From assembly GCF_006539165.1 (NCBI RefSeq), contig NZ_BJMM01000007.1, positions 248,001 to 312,000 of the forward strand: a stretch of DNA of 64,000 bases, read 5' to 3'. The notes below the pieces were generated by a model, which saw only the letters and a program-made list of their open reading frames with translations, was not told the DNA's origin and did no database searches. Shown here piece by piece: positions 50,100-59,074 of the stretch (its first letter is position 1; every line of letters starts with the position of its first letter). Both the position numbers and the translations under genes were made by a program. The DNA is from Streptomyces cacaoi (GTDB lineage Bacteria; Actinomycetota; Actinomycetes; Streptomycetales; Streptomycetaceae).

Positions 50100-51266
50100 T
50101 CAGTACGACTTGGGAAGGCCGAGGGTCTGATGGGAGACGTAGTTGAGGATCATCTCCCTGCTGACCGGTGCGATCCGCGCCACCCGGGACGCGGTGATCA
50201 TCGAGGCGAGCCCGAACTCGCGGGTGAGCCCGTTGCCGCCGAGGGTGTGCACCGCCTGGTCGACGGCCTTCACACACGCCTCGCCCGCCGCGTACTTGGC
50301 CATGTTGGCGGCCTCGCCGGCGCCGACGTCGTCGCCCGCGTCGTACAGCCGTGCCGCCTTCTGCGTCATCAGCCGTGCGCATTCGACCTCGATGTGCGCC
50401 TGTGCCAGCGGATGTGCGATGGCCTGGTGCGCACCGATCGGGGTCTTCCACACCTCGCGCACCTTGGCGTACTCGACGGCTCGCGCGAGCGCGTGGCGTG
50501 CCATGCCCAGCGCGAAGGCCGCCGTCATGATGCGCTCCGGGTTCAGCCCGGCGAACAGCTGGAGGAGTCCGGCGTCCTCGTCGCCGACCAGCGCGTCCGC
50601 CGGCAGCCGTACCTCGTCGAGGACCAGCTCGAACTGCTTCTCCGGCGCGTCGATCGCCATGTCGATCCTCCGCCGGGAGAACCCGGTGGCATCCCGCGGC
50701 ACCAGGAACAGACAGGGCTTGAGCTTGCCGGTGCGCGCGTCCTCGGTGCGGCCGACGATCAGTGTCGCCTCGGCGATGTCCACACCGGAGACGAACACCT
50801 TGCTGCCGCTCAGCAGCCAGTCACCGGTGGCCTCGTCGCGCCGGGCGGTCGTGGTGATGCGGTGCGAGTTGGAGCCCGCGTCCGGCTCGGTGATGCCGAA
50901 CGCCAGGATGCGCCCGCCGTCCGCCAGGCCCGGCAGCCAGGTGCGCTTCTGCTCCTCGGTGCCGAAACGTGCGATGACGTTGCCGCAGATGGCCGGGGAG
51001 ACGATCAGCATCAGCAGAGGGCAGCCGGCGGCGCCCAACTCCTCCAGCACGATGCCGAGTTCCTCGATGCCGCTGCCGCCGCCCCCGTACTCCTCGGGCA
51101 GGTTCACGCCCAGATAGCCGAGCTTGGCCGCCTCCGTCCACAGCTCACGGGTGTGCCGCCCCTCGCGGACGACCTCGGCGAAGTAGTCCCGGCCGTAGCG
51201 GGCGCCGAGCGCCGCCACCGCCTCGCGCAGGGCGCGCTGTTCGTCGCTCTCGATGAGTCCGGTCAT
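50100..51266 (-). CDS. Acyl-CoA dehydrogenase (AtuD-like)
   Basis: 388 residues, complete. Motifs: LGYLGVNLPEEYGGGGSGIEELGIVLEELG, FGITEPDAGSNSHRITTTARRD (FAD/substrate loop), WLLSGSKVFVSGVDIAEATLIVGRT, and the C-terminal VKAVDQAVHTLGGNGLTREFGLASMITASRVARIAPVSREMILNYVSHQTLGLPKSY in outline. Fits citronellyl-CoA/isovaleryl-CoA-type dehydrogenases. ATG 51266 has GGGAGCAGCAGC upstream. It is in the operon between the carboxylase alpha subunit and the hydratase, as expected for a desaturate-carboxylate-hydrate sequence. Confidence 0.94.
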   Translation of the reverse strand: MTGLIESDEQRALREAVAALGARYGRDYFAEVVREGRHTRELWTEAAKLGYLGVNLPEEYGGGGSGIEELGIVLEELGAAGCPLLMLIVSPAICGNVIARFGTEEQKRTWLPGLADGGRILAFGITEPDAGSNSHRITTTARRDEATGDWLLSGSKVFVSGVDIAEATLIVGRTEDARTGKLKPCLFLVPRDATGFSRRRIDMAIDAPEKQFELVLDEVRLPADALVGDEDAGLLQLFAGLNPERIMTAAFALGMARHALARAVEYAKVREVWKTPIGAHQAIAHPLAQAHIEVECARLMTQKAARLYDAGDDVGAGEAANMAKYAAGEACVKAVDQAVHTLGGNGLTREFGLASMITASRVARIAPVSREMILNYVSHQTLGLPKSY

Positions 51267-51367
51267 GCTGCTGCTCCCTCGGTCGGTTCCCGGGGCCCGG
51301 CCTGCCGCGGGCCCCGTGCCGCGCGCCGGCCGGCGGCCGGCGGCGGTGCACGCCCCTGTTCCGGGCG

Positions 51368-53458
51368 TCAGTTGACGACGGCGAGCACCGTGCCGACCTC
51401 GACCTGCCCGCCCACCTCGACGGGCAGAGCGGTGACGCGGCCGTCCGCCGGGGCGGTGACCTGGTGCTCCATCTTCATGGCCTCCAGCCACAGCAGCGGC
51501 TGTCCGGCGCGGACCTCGGCGCCCGCCTCGACACCGTCCGCGATCCGCACCACCGTCCCCGGCATCTGTGCCAGCAGCGAGCCGGGCTCCCGCGCCGTCT
51601 CCGGCTCGGGCAGCCGGGGCAGTGCGGTGAACGCGTAGGGCCCCGCGTACACCTCGGAGCCGTCGCCGTAGGCCGCGACCTCCCAGGTGCGCCGCACCCC
51701 GTCGCTCTCCAGGACGACCGCGTCCTCGCGCACCTCGGCCACCCGCACCCCGGGGTGGTCACCGGGCAGCACATCGGGCCGGCCGCGCCGCCACACGTAG
51801 CGCACCTCGTGCACCGTGCCCTCCCCCGGTCCTGACGCGGAGCCGTCGCCGGTGCCGCGGTCCGCGTACCGCCGCAGCTGCGGCCCGGAGGCGAGATTGC
51901 GCCAGCCGCCGACGCGGGCCGCGACAGCGGGCCGGGGCGCGCCGCCCGCCGCTCCGGGCGGCGGCTGACGGCGTACGGCATCCGCGAGCGCGGCGGCCAG
52001 CAGCGCGTGTGCGCGCGAGGTGTCCGCTCCGGCGGGCGGCTTCGTCAGCTGTGCGAGGTTCCGGTCGTAGAAGCCGGTGTCCAGGCGCGCGGAGACGAAG
52101 TCCGGGTGCCGCAGGGAGGCCACGAGCAGCTCGCGGTTGGTGGCGGGCCCGTGGATCCGGGCGCGCTCCAGGGTGTGCGCGAGCAGCCGGACGGCGGCGC
52201 CCCGGGTGGGTGCCCAGGCGACGACCTTGGCGAGCATCGGGTCGTAGTGCGCACCGATCTCGCTGCCGCTCTCCACGCCCGCGTCGACGCGCACGCCGCT
52301 CCCCGGGCCCGCGCCGGGCACTCCTCCCGCGCCCGGCACCTCCAGCAGCCGCAGGACGCCCGTCTGCGGGCGCCAGTCGTGCGCCGGGTCCTCCGCGTAC
52401 AGCCGGGCCTCCACGGCGTGGCCACGGGCCGCCGGGGGGCCGCCGGGCGGCAGCGGCTCGCCCTCGGCGATCCGCAGCTGCCAGGCGACGAGGTCGAGGC
52501 CGTGCACGCACTCGGTCACCGGGTGCTCGACCTGGAGGCGGGTGTTCATCTCCAGGAAGTACGGGCGCTGCTCGGCCGGTCCGCCGCCGGTGACGAGGAA
52601 TTCGACGGTGCCGGCGCCCGTGTAGCCGACCGCGCGGGCCGCGGCGACGGCGGCGTCCCGGAGCGTGCCGCGCAGCGCCGCGTCCAGGCCGGGCGCGGGC
52701 GCCTCCTCGATGACCTTCTGGTGCCGCCGCTGGAGCGAGCAGTCCCGGGTGCCCAGCGCCCACACCTCGCCGTGCGCGTCGGCGAGGATCTGCACCTCGA
52801 CATGGCGCCCGCGCTCGACGTACGGCTCGACGAACACCTCGCCGTCCCCGAAGGCGGCGGCGGCCTCGGCGCGGGCGGCCTCGATCTGCCCGGCGAGCGC
52901 GGCCGGTTCGCGTACGACGCGCATGCCCCGGCCGCCGCCTCCGGAAGCCGCCTTGACCAGCACGGGGAAGGCGTCCGGCGGCACCGCTCCGGGGTCCAGC
53001 GGCGCGAGCAGCGGGACACCGGCGTCGGCCATGAGGCGTTTGGCGCGGGTCTTGGACGCCATCGCCTCGACGGCCTCCGGCGGCGGGCCGATCCACACCA
53101 GCCCGGCGTCGCGCACCGCGCGGGCGAAGTCGGCGTTCTCGGACAGGAAGCCGTACCCGGGATGGACGGCGTCGGCCCCGGCGGCGAGCGCGGCCCGGAC
53201 GACGAGGTCGCCGCGCAGATAGGTGTCGGCGGGTGCGCTGCCGGGCAGCCGGACGGCGGCGTCCGCCTCGCGTGTGTGCGGGGCGTCGGTGTCCGGGTCG
53301 GAGTGGACGGCGACGGTGGCCAGGCCCAGTGCGCGGCAGGTGACGAAGACACGCCGGGCGATCTCCCCGCGGTTGGCGACCAGTACGGATGTGATCAACG
53401 GCTGCTCCCCGGTGTCCGGTTGTGATCGGTTCTCGCTCTCCATGCGGGAGTCGTTCAT
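51368..53458 (-). CDS. Acyl-CoA carboxylase alpha subunit (biotin carboxylase + BCCP; AtuF-like)
   Basis: 696 residues. Biotin carboxylase: ITSVLVANRGEIARRVF, VKAASGGGGRGMRVV (ATP loop), FVEPYVERGRHVEVQILAD, EVWALGTRDCSLQRRHQKVIEEAP, EMNTRLQVEHPVTE. A biotinyl domain at the C-terminus carries the biotin lysine in EAMKMEHQVTAP. The linker is Pro/Gly-rich. It carboxylates its own biotin with ATP and bicarbonate for the beta subunit. ATG 53458 lies 6 bp after the beta-subunit stop. Length and fusion match MccA/AtuF/PccA-type alpha subunits. Confidence 0.95.
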   Translation of the reverse strand: MNDSRMESENRSQPDTGEQPLITSVLVANRGEIARRVFVTCRALGLATVAVHSDPDTDAPHTREADAAVRLPGSAPADTYLRGDLVVRAALAAGADAVHPGYGFLSENADFARAVRDAGLVWIGPPPEAVEAMASKTRAKRLMADAGVPLLAPLDPGAVPPDAFPVLVKAASGGGGRGMRVVREPAALAGQIEAARAEAAAAFGDGEVFVEPYVERGRHVEVQILADAHGEVWALGTRDCSLQRRHQKVIEEAPAPGLDAALRGTLRDAAVAAARAVGYTGAGTVEFLVTGGGPAEQRPYFLEMNTRLQVEHPVTECVHGLDLVAWQLRIAEGEPLPPGGPPAARGHAVEARLYAEDPAHDWRPQTGVLRLLEVPGAGGVPGAGPGSGVRVDAGVESGSEIGAHYDPMLAKVVAWAPTRGAAVRLLAHTLERARIHGPATNRELLVASLRHPDFVSARLDTGFYDRNLAQLTKPPAGADTSRAHALLAAALADAVRRQPPPGAAGGAPRPAVAARVGGWRNLASGPQLRRYADRGTGDGSASGPGEGTVHEVRYVWRRGRPDVLPGDHPGVRVAEVREDAVVLESDGVRRTWEVAAYGDGSEVYAGPYAFTALPRLPEPETAREPGSLLAQMPGTVVRIADGVEAGAEVRAGQPLLWLEAMKMEHQVTAPADGRVTALPVEVGGQVEVGTVLAVVN

Positions 53459-53464
53459 CGGGCA

Positions 53465-55111
53465 TCACATCCGGAAGATTCCGAAACCGCCGCGGGCGCC
53501 CCGCACCGGTGCCGTGTGGATCGCGGACAGGCACAGGCCGAGCACGGTGCGGGTGTCCCGCGGATCGATCACCCCGTCGTCGTAGAGCCGGCCGGAGAGG
53601 AACATCGGCAGTGACTCGCTCTCCACCTGCTGCTCGACCATCGCCCGCAGCCCCGCGTCGGCCTCCTCGTCGAACGGCTTGCCCTTCGCCGCCGCCGACT
53701 CGCGCATCACCAGGGACAGCACCCCGGCCAGCTGCTGCGGCCCCATGACGGCCGACTTGGCGCTGGGCCAGGCGAACAGGAACCGCGGCTCGTAGGCCCG
53801 GCCGCACATGCCGTAGTGGCCCGCGCCGTAGCTGGCCCCCATGAGCACCGACAGATGCGGCACCTTCGAGTTGGAGACGGCGTTGATCATCATCGAGCCG
53901 TGCTTGACGATGCCGCCCTGCTCGTACTCCGTGCCCACCATGTAGCCGGTGGTGTTGTGCAGGAACAGCAGGGGGATGTCGCGCTGGTTGGCCAGCTGGA
54001 TGAACTGCGTCGCCTTCTGCGACTCCTCGCTGAACAGCACTCCCTGCGCGTTGGCGAGCACCCCCACCGGATAGCCGTGCAGCCGCGCCCAGCCGGTCAC
54101 CAGGCTCGCCCCGTACAGCGGCTTGAACTCGTCGAAGGCGGAGCCGTCCACGATCCGGGCGACGACCTCACGCGGATCGAACGGCTCCTTGAGGTCGGCG
54201 GGGACGATGCCGAGCAGTTCCTCCGGGTCGTACAGCGGCTCCCGTACCGTCTCCGGCGGCGGATCCGGGTGCGCCTTGCGCCAGTTGAGGCGGGCGACGA
54301 TCCGGCGGGCGCGGCGCAGCGCGTCGTACTCGTCGGCGGCGAAGTGGTCGGCGAGGCCGGAGGTGCGCGCGTGCATGGCGGCGCCGCCCAGCTCCTCGTC
54401 GTCGGCGTCCTCGCCGGTGGCCATCTTCACCAGCGGGGGGCCGCCGAGGAACACCTTGGCGCGCTCCTTGACCATCACCGTGTGGTCGGACATGCCCGGG
54501 ATGTAGGCCCCGCCCGCCGTGGAGTTGCCGAAGACGACGGCCACGGTGGGGATGCCGGCCTCGGAGAGCCGGGTGAGGTCACGGAAGAGCGCGCCGCCCG
54601 GGATGAAGATCTCCTTCTGGCTGGGCAGATCGGCACCGCCCGACTCGACGAGGCTCACACACGGCAGCCGGTTGGCGCGGGCGATCTCGTTGGCCCGCAG
54701 CGCCTTCTTCAGCGTCCACGGGTTGCTCGCACCGCCGCGCACCGTCGGGTCGTTGGCGGTGATCAGACACTCGACGCCCTCGATGACGCCGATCCCGGTC
54801 ACCAGGGAGGCGCCGACGGTGTAGTCGCTGCCCCATCCCGCCAGCGGCGACAGCTCCAGGAACGGGGTGTCCGGGTCCAGCAGCAGCTCGATGCGCTCCC
54901 GGGCCAGGAGCTTGCCGCGGCCGCGGTGGCGCTCGACGTACTTCTCGCCGCCGCCCGCGAGCGCCTTGGCGTGCTCGTCCGCGAGTGCGCCGAGCTTGGT
55001 CAGCAGGGCCTCGCGGCGTGCCGTGTACGCCTCCGCGCGGGGATCGACGGCGGTCGGCAGCGCGGCCGGGACCGCCGGGGCGCCCGGGGAACGGCTCGGG
55101 GTGCTGGTCAC
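53465..55111 (-). CDS. Acyl-CoA carboxylase beta subunit (carboxyltransferase; AtuC-like)
   Basis: 548 residues. Carboxyltransferase N- and C-halves: LLDPDTPFLELSPLAGWG, GTG-like IGVIEGVECLITANDPTVRGGASNPWTLKKALRA in outline, CVSLVESGGADLPSQKEIFIPGG, FGNSTAGGAYIPGMSDHTVMV (acyl-CoA oxyanion glycines), then FLHNTTGYMVGTEYEQGGIVKHG and GASYGAGHYGMCGRAYEPRFLFAWPSAKSAVMGPQQLAGVL. This is the MccB/AtuC/LiuB pattern rather than the PccB/AccD5 pattern. GTG 55111 overlaps the AtuA stop by 4 bp. It transfers CO2 from biotin to the gamma-methyl of an enoyl-CoA. Confidence 0.95.
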   Translation of the reverse strand: MTSTPSRSPGAPAVPAALPTAVDPRAEAYTARREALLTKLGALADEHAKALAGGGEKYVERHRGRGKLLARERIELLLDPDTPFLELSPLAGWGSDYTVGASLVTGIGVIEGVECLITANDPTVRGGASNPWTLKKALRANEIARANRLPCVSLVESGGADLPSQKEIFIPGGALFRDLTRLSEAGIPTVAVVFGNSTAGGAYIPGMSDHTVMVKERAKVFLGGPPLVKMATGEDADDEELGGAAMHARTSGLADHFAADEYDALRRARRIVARLNWRKAHPDPPPETVREPLYDPEELLGIVPADLKEPFDPREVVARIVDGSAFDEFKPLYGASLVTGWARLHGYPVGVLANAQGVLFSEESQKATQFIQLANQRDIPLLFLHNTTGYMVGTEYEQGGIVKHGSMMINAVSNSKVPHLSVLMGASYGAGHYGMCGRAYEPRFLFAWPSAKSAVMGPQQLAGVLSLVMRESAAAKGKPFDEEADAGLRAMVEQQVESESLPMFLSGRLYDDGVIDPRDTRTVLGLCLSAIHTAPVRGARGGFGIFRM

Positions 55112-56892
55112 TTGAGGAATGCCTCCGGTATCTCCACGTGCCGCGCGCGCAGCCATTCGCCGAGCGCCTTGGCCTGCGGGTCGAAGCGGTGCTGCGCGGC
55201 GACGCCCTCGCCGAGGATGTCGTCGATCACGAAGTTGAGCGCCCGCAGATTCGGCAGCTCGTACCGACGCACGGGCAACCCGGCCGCCTCCGGCAGGAGT
55301 TGGCGCAGCCGCTCCTCGGTGAGCATCGCACGCATCCAGCGCCAGACGGCCTCGTCGCCGTCCCGCGCCCACACCCCGATGTTGGCGCTGCCGCCCTTGT
55401 CGCCGCTGCGCGCCCCGACGACGCGGCCCAGCGGCGCCCGGCGGGCCGGCCACGCGGGGGCGCCGGACGGCTCCGGTACGGGCCCCGACGGGTCCGGCTC
55501 GGGCACCGGGCGCGGCGGGTCGGGCTGTCGCGCGCCGTCCGGCGGGGGCGCCGAGCGGAACGCCACGTCCACCCGTTCCCCGTCGGGCAGCACCGCCACG
55601 TGCGGGACGTCCGTCGCGGCCACGTACCGGGCGGTGAACACCCCGTACGGGGCGCCCCGGGACGGCGGCGCCGTGACGTGGAAGCCCGGGACGCTCGCCA
55701 GCGCCAGCTCCACCGCCGGGCCCGTCACGGCCCGCCCCACCACCTCGGCGTCGTCGTCGCGGACGACGAGCCGCAGCAGCGCGCTCGCCTCCTCCTGCAC
55801 GGCGGCGTCCGGCCGGTCGGTGCGTGCGAGGCTCCAGGAGACCTCCCGGGGCCGGCGCCCGGCCAGCGCCCGCTCCATCTGCCCGCGCACCAAGGCCGCC
55901 TTGGCCTCGATGTCGAGCCCGGTGAGCACGAACGTCACCTCGTTGCGGAAGCCGCCGAGTCGGGTGAGGCCGACCTTGAGCGTGCCGGGGCGCGGCTCGC
56001 CCCGCACGCCGTCGATCCGCACCCGGTCGGTGCCCGCCTGGCTGAGCCGCACGGAGTCCAGGCGGGCGGTCACATCGGGCCCCGGATAGCGGGGGCCCGC
56101 CGTCTCGTACAACAGCTGTGCCGTCACCGTGCCGACGGTCACCGCGCCGCCGGTGCCGGGGTGCTTGGTGACGACGCAGGAGCCGTCGGCGGCGATCTCC
56201 GCGAGCGGGAAGCCGGGGTGCCGCACATCGAGGCCGTCCCGGTCGAAGAACGCGTAGTTGCCGCCGGTCGCCTGGGTGCCGCACTCCAGGACGTGCCCGG
56301 CGACGACCGCGCCCGCCAGCCGGTCCCAGTCGTCACCGGCCCAGCCGAAGTGGGCCGCCGCGGCACCGCTGACCAGCGCCGCGTCCGCGACCCTGCCGGT
56401 GACGACGACATCGGCACCGGCCCGCAGACAGGCGGTGACCCCGGCACCGCCGAGGTAGGCGTTGGCCGTGAGCACGCCCTCGCCCCACAAGGAGCGCCCG
56501 CTCAGATCGTCGCCCTCCACGTGCGCGACCCGCGCCGGTATGCCCAGCCGGGCGCTCAACTCGCGTATGGCCGCGGCCAGTCCGGCGGGGTTGAGGCCGC
56601 CGGCGTTGGTCACCAGCGCGACCCCGCGCTCCCTGGCGAGGCCCAGTCCCTCCTCCAGCTGACGCAGAAAAGTGCGCGCGTAGCCGCGGCCTGGGTCCTT
56701 CAGCCGGTCACGGCCGAGGATGAGCATGGTCAGCTCGGCGAGGTAGTCGCCGGTCAGCACGTCCAGGGGGCCGCCGGTGAGCATCTCCTTCAGCGCGTCG
56801 AACCGGTCGCCGTAGAAGCCGGAGGCGTTGCCGATCCGCAGGACGCCCGGGCCCGCACCGGTCCCGGCACCGCTGCCGCCGGTTCCCGTCAT
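55108..56892 (-). CDS. AtuA-family protein (DUF1446, acyclic terpene utilisation)
   Basis: 594 residues. N-terminal DUF1446: VLRIGNASGFYGDRFDALKEMLTGGPLDVLTGDYLAELTMLIL in outline, LVTNAGGLNPAGLAAAIREL, HVEGDDLS, VVVTGRVADAALVSG, HVLECGTQATGGNYAFF. C-terminal ACAD-like AtuA tail: LGRVVGARSGDKGGSANIGVWAR and LPNLRALNFVIDDILGEGVAAQHRFDPQAKALGEWLRA. AtuA is needed for citronellol/geraniol use in Pseudomonas, but its reaction is not known. A Pro/Asp-rich insert is at about 455-480. ATG 56892 overlaps the upstream TGA (ATGA). Confidence 0.94.
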   Translation of the reverse strand: MTGTGGSGAGTGAGPGVLRIGNASGFYGDRFDALKEMLTGGPLDVLTGDYLAELTMLILGRDRLKDPGRGYARTFLRQLEEGLGLARERGVALVTNAGGLNPAGLAAAIRELSARLGIPARVAHVEGDDLSGRSLWGEGVLTANAYLGGAGVTACLRAGADVVVTGRVADAALVSGAAAAHFGWAGDDWDRLAGAVVAGHVLECGTQATGGNYAFFDRDGLDVRHPGFPLAEIAADGSCVVTKHPGTGGAVTVGTVTAQLLYETAGPRYPGPDVTARLDSVRLSQAGTDRVRIDGVRGEPRPGTLKVGLTRLGGFRNEVTFVLTGLDIEAKAALVRGQMERALAGRRPREVSWSLARTDRPDAAVQEEASALLRLVVRDDDAEVVGRAVTGPAVELALASVPGFHVTAPPSRGAPYGVFTARYVAATDVPHVAVLPDGERVDVAFRSAPPPDGARQPDPPRPVPEPDPSGPVPEPSGAPAWPARRAPLGRVVGARSGDKGGSANIGVWARDGDEAVWRWMRAMLTEERLRQLLPEAAGLPVRRYELPNLRALNFVIDDILGEGVAAQHRFDPQAKALGEWLRARHVEIPEAFLK

Positions 56893-57755
56893 GCCGCGCC
56901 GCCCTCCGCGGCCCGGCCCCGGCCGTCGTCGGTGCCGCCGCCGGTGCCGCCCGCGCCGGTGTCCCGGACGCGTGGCCGCCCCGGTCCGGGCGGACCGGCG
57001 AACGCCTGCGCGATGCCCAGCCAGCGCTCCGCCTCCTCGCCCTCGGCACGCACCCGGGTGTCGTCCCGGTGCACCCGCCGGGTGGCGAGCCGGCAGAACT
57101 CCACGGCGTCGCCGGTGACCCTGCCGAAGGGGGCGGCCTCCGGGCCGTGCGCCCACAACTGGCCCTCCGGACCGGTCACTTCGACGCGGAACGGCCCCGC
57201 GGGAGGCGTCAGACCGTGCACCGCGTAGGCGAAGTCGCGGGCGCGTACGCCGATACGGACGACGTGCCGCAGCCGGGCCGTCGGCTCCCGGACGGTGCCG
57301 AGCGCGTCGGCGACGTCCTCGCCGTGCGCCCACATCTCCATGATCCGCGCGGTCGCCTGACCGGCCGCGCTCATCGGCAGGCCGAACCACGGGATCCGGG
57401 TGCCCTCCGGCAGCGCGCACAGCGCCTCGCGCAGCTGTGCGCGGGCCGCCCGCCACTCGCCCAGCAGGGCGGCGGGAGCGCGCCGGGCGCCCTCGGCGGC
57501 GCCCTCGTCGACGAAGGACATCGGATCCGCCCCGGCCATCAGCTGCTCGGTCTCCCGCCGGAAGCCCTCCGGGTCGGTGGCCGCGCGCAGCGCCTGCCGG
57601 TCCGTCCACGCCAGATGCGCGATCTGGTGGGCCACGCTCCAGCCCGGCGCCGGGGTGGGGGCCGCCCAGCCGGCCTCGTCCAGCTCCGCGACGAGGGCGT
57701 CCAGCGCCTCCCCCTCGTCCCGCAGATCGTCGAAGACACCGTCGGGACCGTTCAT
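56889..57755 (-). CDS. TIGR03084-type MDMPI/DinB-like protein
   Basis: 288 residues. DLRDEGEALDALVAELDEAGWAAPTPAPGWSVAHQIAHLAWTDRQAL in outline is the first helix pair of the mycothiol-dependent maleylpyruvate isomerase/DinB fold, with H44/H48-type metal ligands (AHQIAHLAW). The region MSAAGQATARIMEMWAHGEDVADALG follows, and a C-terminal SCP2-like barrel (FRVEVTGPEGQLWAHGPEAAPFGRVTGDAVEFCRLATRR in outline). It heads the operon (SD GGAAGGGGAGGGCGG). Actinobacterial Atu/Mcc-like operons commonly begin with it. Its job is unknown; a thiol-dependent isomerase or hydratase is possible. Confidence 0.9.
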   Translation of the reverse strand: MNGPDGVFDDLRDEGEALDALVAELDEAGWAAPTPAPGWSVAHQIAHLAWTDRQALRAATDPEGFRRETEQLMAGADPMSFVDEGAAEGARRAPAALLGEWRAARAQLREALCALPEGTRIPWFGLPMSAAGQATARIMEMWAHGEDVADALGTVREPTARLRHVVRIGVRARDFAYAVHGLTPPAGPFRVEVTGPEGQLWAHGPEAAPFGRVTGDAVEFCRLATRRVHRDDTRVRAEGEEAERWLGIAQAFAGPPGPGRPRVRDTGAGGTGGGTDDGRGRAAEGGAA

Positions 57756-57863
57756 CCGCCCTCCCCTTCCGCCGTGCGCCGCACTCGTCCGCCGCGCCGG
57801 GACGCGGTTCAGCGGCCCAACTGCCCGCCGTGGCAACGAGGGTGGCAGCCTCCGGAAAAACAA

Positions 57864-57877
57864 GCAAGCGTGCTTGC
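57864..57877. promoter_or_regulatory. Inverted repeat GCAAGC-GT-GCTTGC in the Atu-like operon promoter
   Basis: Perfect 6-bp arms around GT, flanked by AAAAA on the left and CATTGCCTTTTT on the right, so the site stands in an AT-rich island. It lies 109 bp upstream of the TIGR03084 gene and 112 bp upstream of the divergent AraC gene. A likely operator for the TetR gene at the end of the operon. The flanking runs of A and T may mark a promoter. Confidence 0.65.
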
Positions 57878-57988
57878 ATTGCCTTTTTCGGCCGCACCCC
57901 GGGTAGCTCTCGCTGGGCGCGGCACGCACAACCGCGCCCGGGCACATCTGCGCGGGCCGGCGGATCCGAGGACGGGAGAGTGGTCGCG

Positions 57989-58948
57989 GTGGGCAGTCAG
58001 CGGCGCCGCCACCGCACCATGCCCCTGCACCGGCTCGACGTGCCCGCACCACACGTCCTGCCGTTCGCCATCGGGACGTTCGACACCATCGGCCCGCTCT
58101 CCCGCGCCGCCTATCCGCACCGGCACACCTTCTACGAGCTGGCGTATGTGACCAGCGGCAGCGGCACCCACGTCGTCGACCTGCACCGCTGGCCGCTGCG
58201 ACCGCCGCATCTGTGCGTCATCACACCGGGCCAGGTGCACCACTGGCAGCAGACCGACGAAATCCAGGGCTGCGTCGTGCTGTTCGACCCGGCGTTTCTG
58301 CTCGCACACCCCGGCGACCGGGCACTGCTGCGCACCCTCGGCCGGCGGCCCTCCCTGCCGCTCACCGGGGCGCACGCGGACCGCGTCGAGGAACTGCTGT
58401 GCGGGATGCGGCACGAGTACCGCGCCGAGCAGCGCGAGATGCTCTCCGTCCTCCAGGCGTACCTGCACATCCTGCTCGTGCACGCCAGCCGGATGCCGCC
58501 GGACGCCACGCACGTGCCCGCCGACGACGGCCCCGACCCGGCGACGGCCGAGGGCAGGGCGGCCGCGCTGTCCGGCGAGTTCGTCCGGCTCCTGGAGCGC
58601 TCCGGGCCGGAGGCCGCCCGCACCGTGCGGGAGTGCGCCGCCGAACTCGGCGTCTCGGCGGGCTATCTGACCGCCGCCGTACGCACCGCCACCGGCCGCA
58701 CCCCCGCACAGCTGATCCGGCACACCCAGGTGCTGGAGGCCAAACGGCTGCTGGCCGGCACCCAGCTGCCGGTGCGCCGGGTGGCACGCGAGGTGGGCTT
58801 CGCCGACCCCGCCTACTTCTGCCGGTTCTTCCGCCGCGAAGCAGGCGTCAGCCCCGGCGAGTTCCGGCGCGGCGCGGGCACGGGGGCGCACGGAATTCAC
58901 CACGGTCCGGGAAGTCTGTCCATCGACCCCGCCGGGAGCCCTTCCTAA
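57989..58948 (+). CDS. AraC-family transcriptional regulator
   Basis: 319 residues. An N-terminal cupin-like sensing domain (HRHTFYELAYVTSGSGTHVVDLHRWPLRPPHLCVITPGQVHHWQ in outline) and a C-terminal double HTH (TVRECAAELGVSAGYLTAAVRTATGRTPAQLIRHTQVLEAKRLL; VARGVGF-like REVGFADPAYFCRFFRREAGVSPGEFR). GTG 57989 has GGGAGA 9 nt upstream; ATG 58019 is also plausible. Divergent from the Atu-like operon and followed by a secreted dioxygenase gene, it could control either. The effector is unknown. Confidence 0.9.
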   Translation: MGSQRRRHRTMPLHRLDVPAPHVLPFAIGTFDTIGPLSRAAYPHRHTFYELAYVTSGSGTHVVDLHRWPLRPPHLCVITPGQVHHWQQTDEIQGCVVLFDPAFLLAHPGDRALLRTLGRRPSLPLTGAHADRVEELLCGMRHEYRAEQREMLSVLQAYLHILLVHASRMPPDATHVPADDGPDPATAEGRAAALSGEFVRLLERSGPEAARTVRECAAELGVSAGYLTAAVRTATGRTPAQLIRHTQVLEAKRLLAGTQLPVRRVAREVGFADPAYFCRFFRREAGVSPGEFRRGAGTGAHGIHHGPGSLSIDPAGSPS

Positions 58949-59074
58949 CGTCGTTCCCGGCGTTCACACCGCGCCGCACCGGCGTCCCCCCGGCGGCGGC
59001 CGCAACCCCCGCCGCCGGGCCGCGACGTGTCCGTCCCCGCACTTCCCCCACCTTCGAAGGAGCGAGGCACAGTC

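Noticed and set aside
51368..57755. Leucine-catabolism (Liu/Mcc) operon
   Set aside because: No HMG-CoA lyase gene, and AtuA present; the Atu-type assignment fits better though the substrate is unproven.
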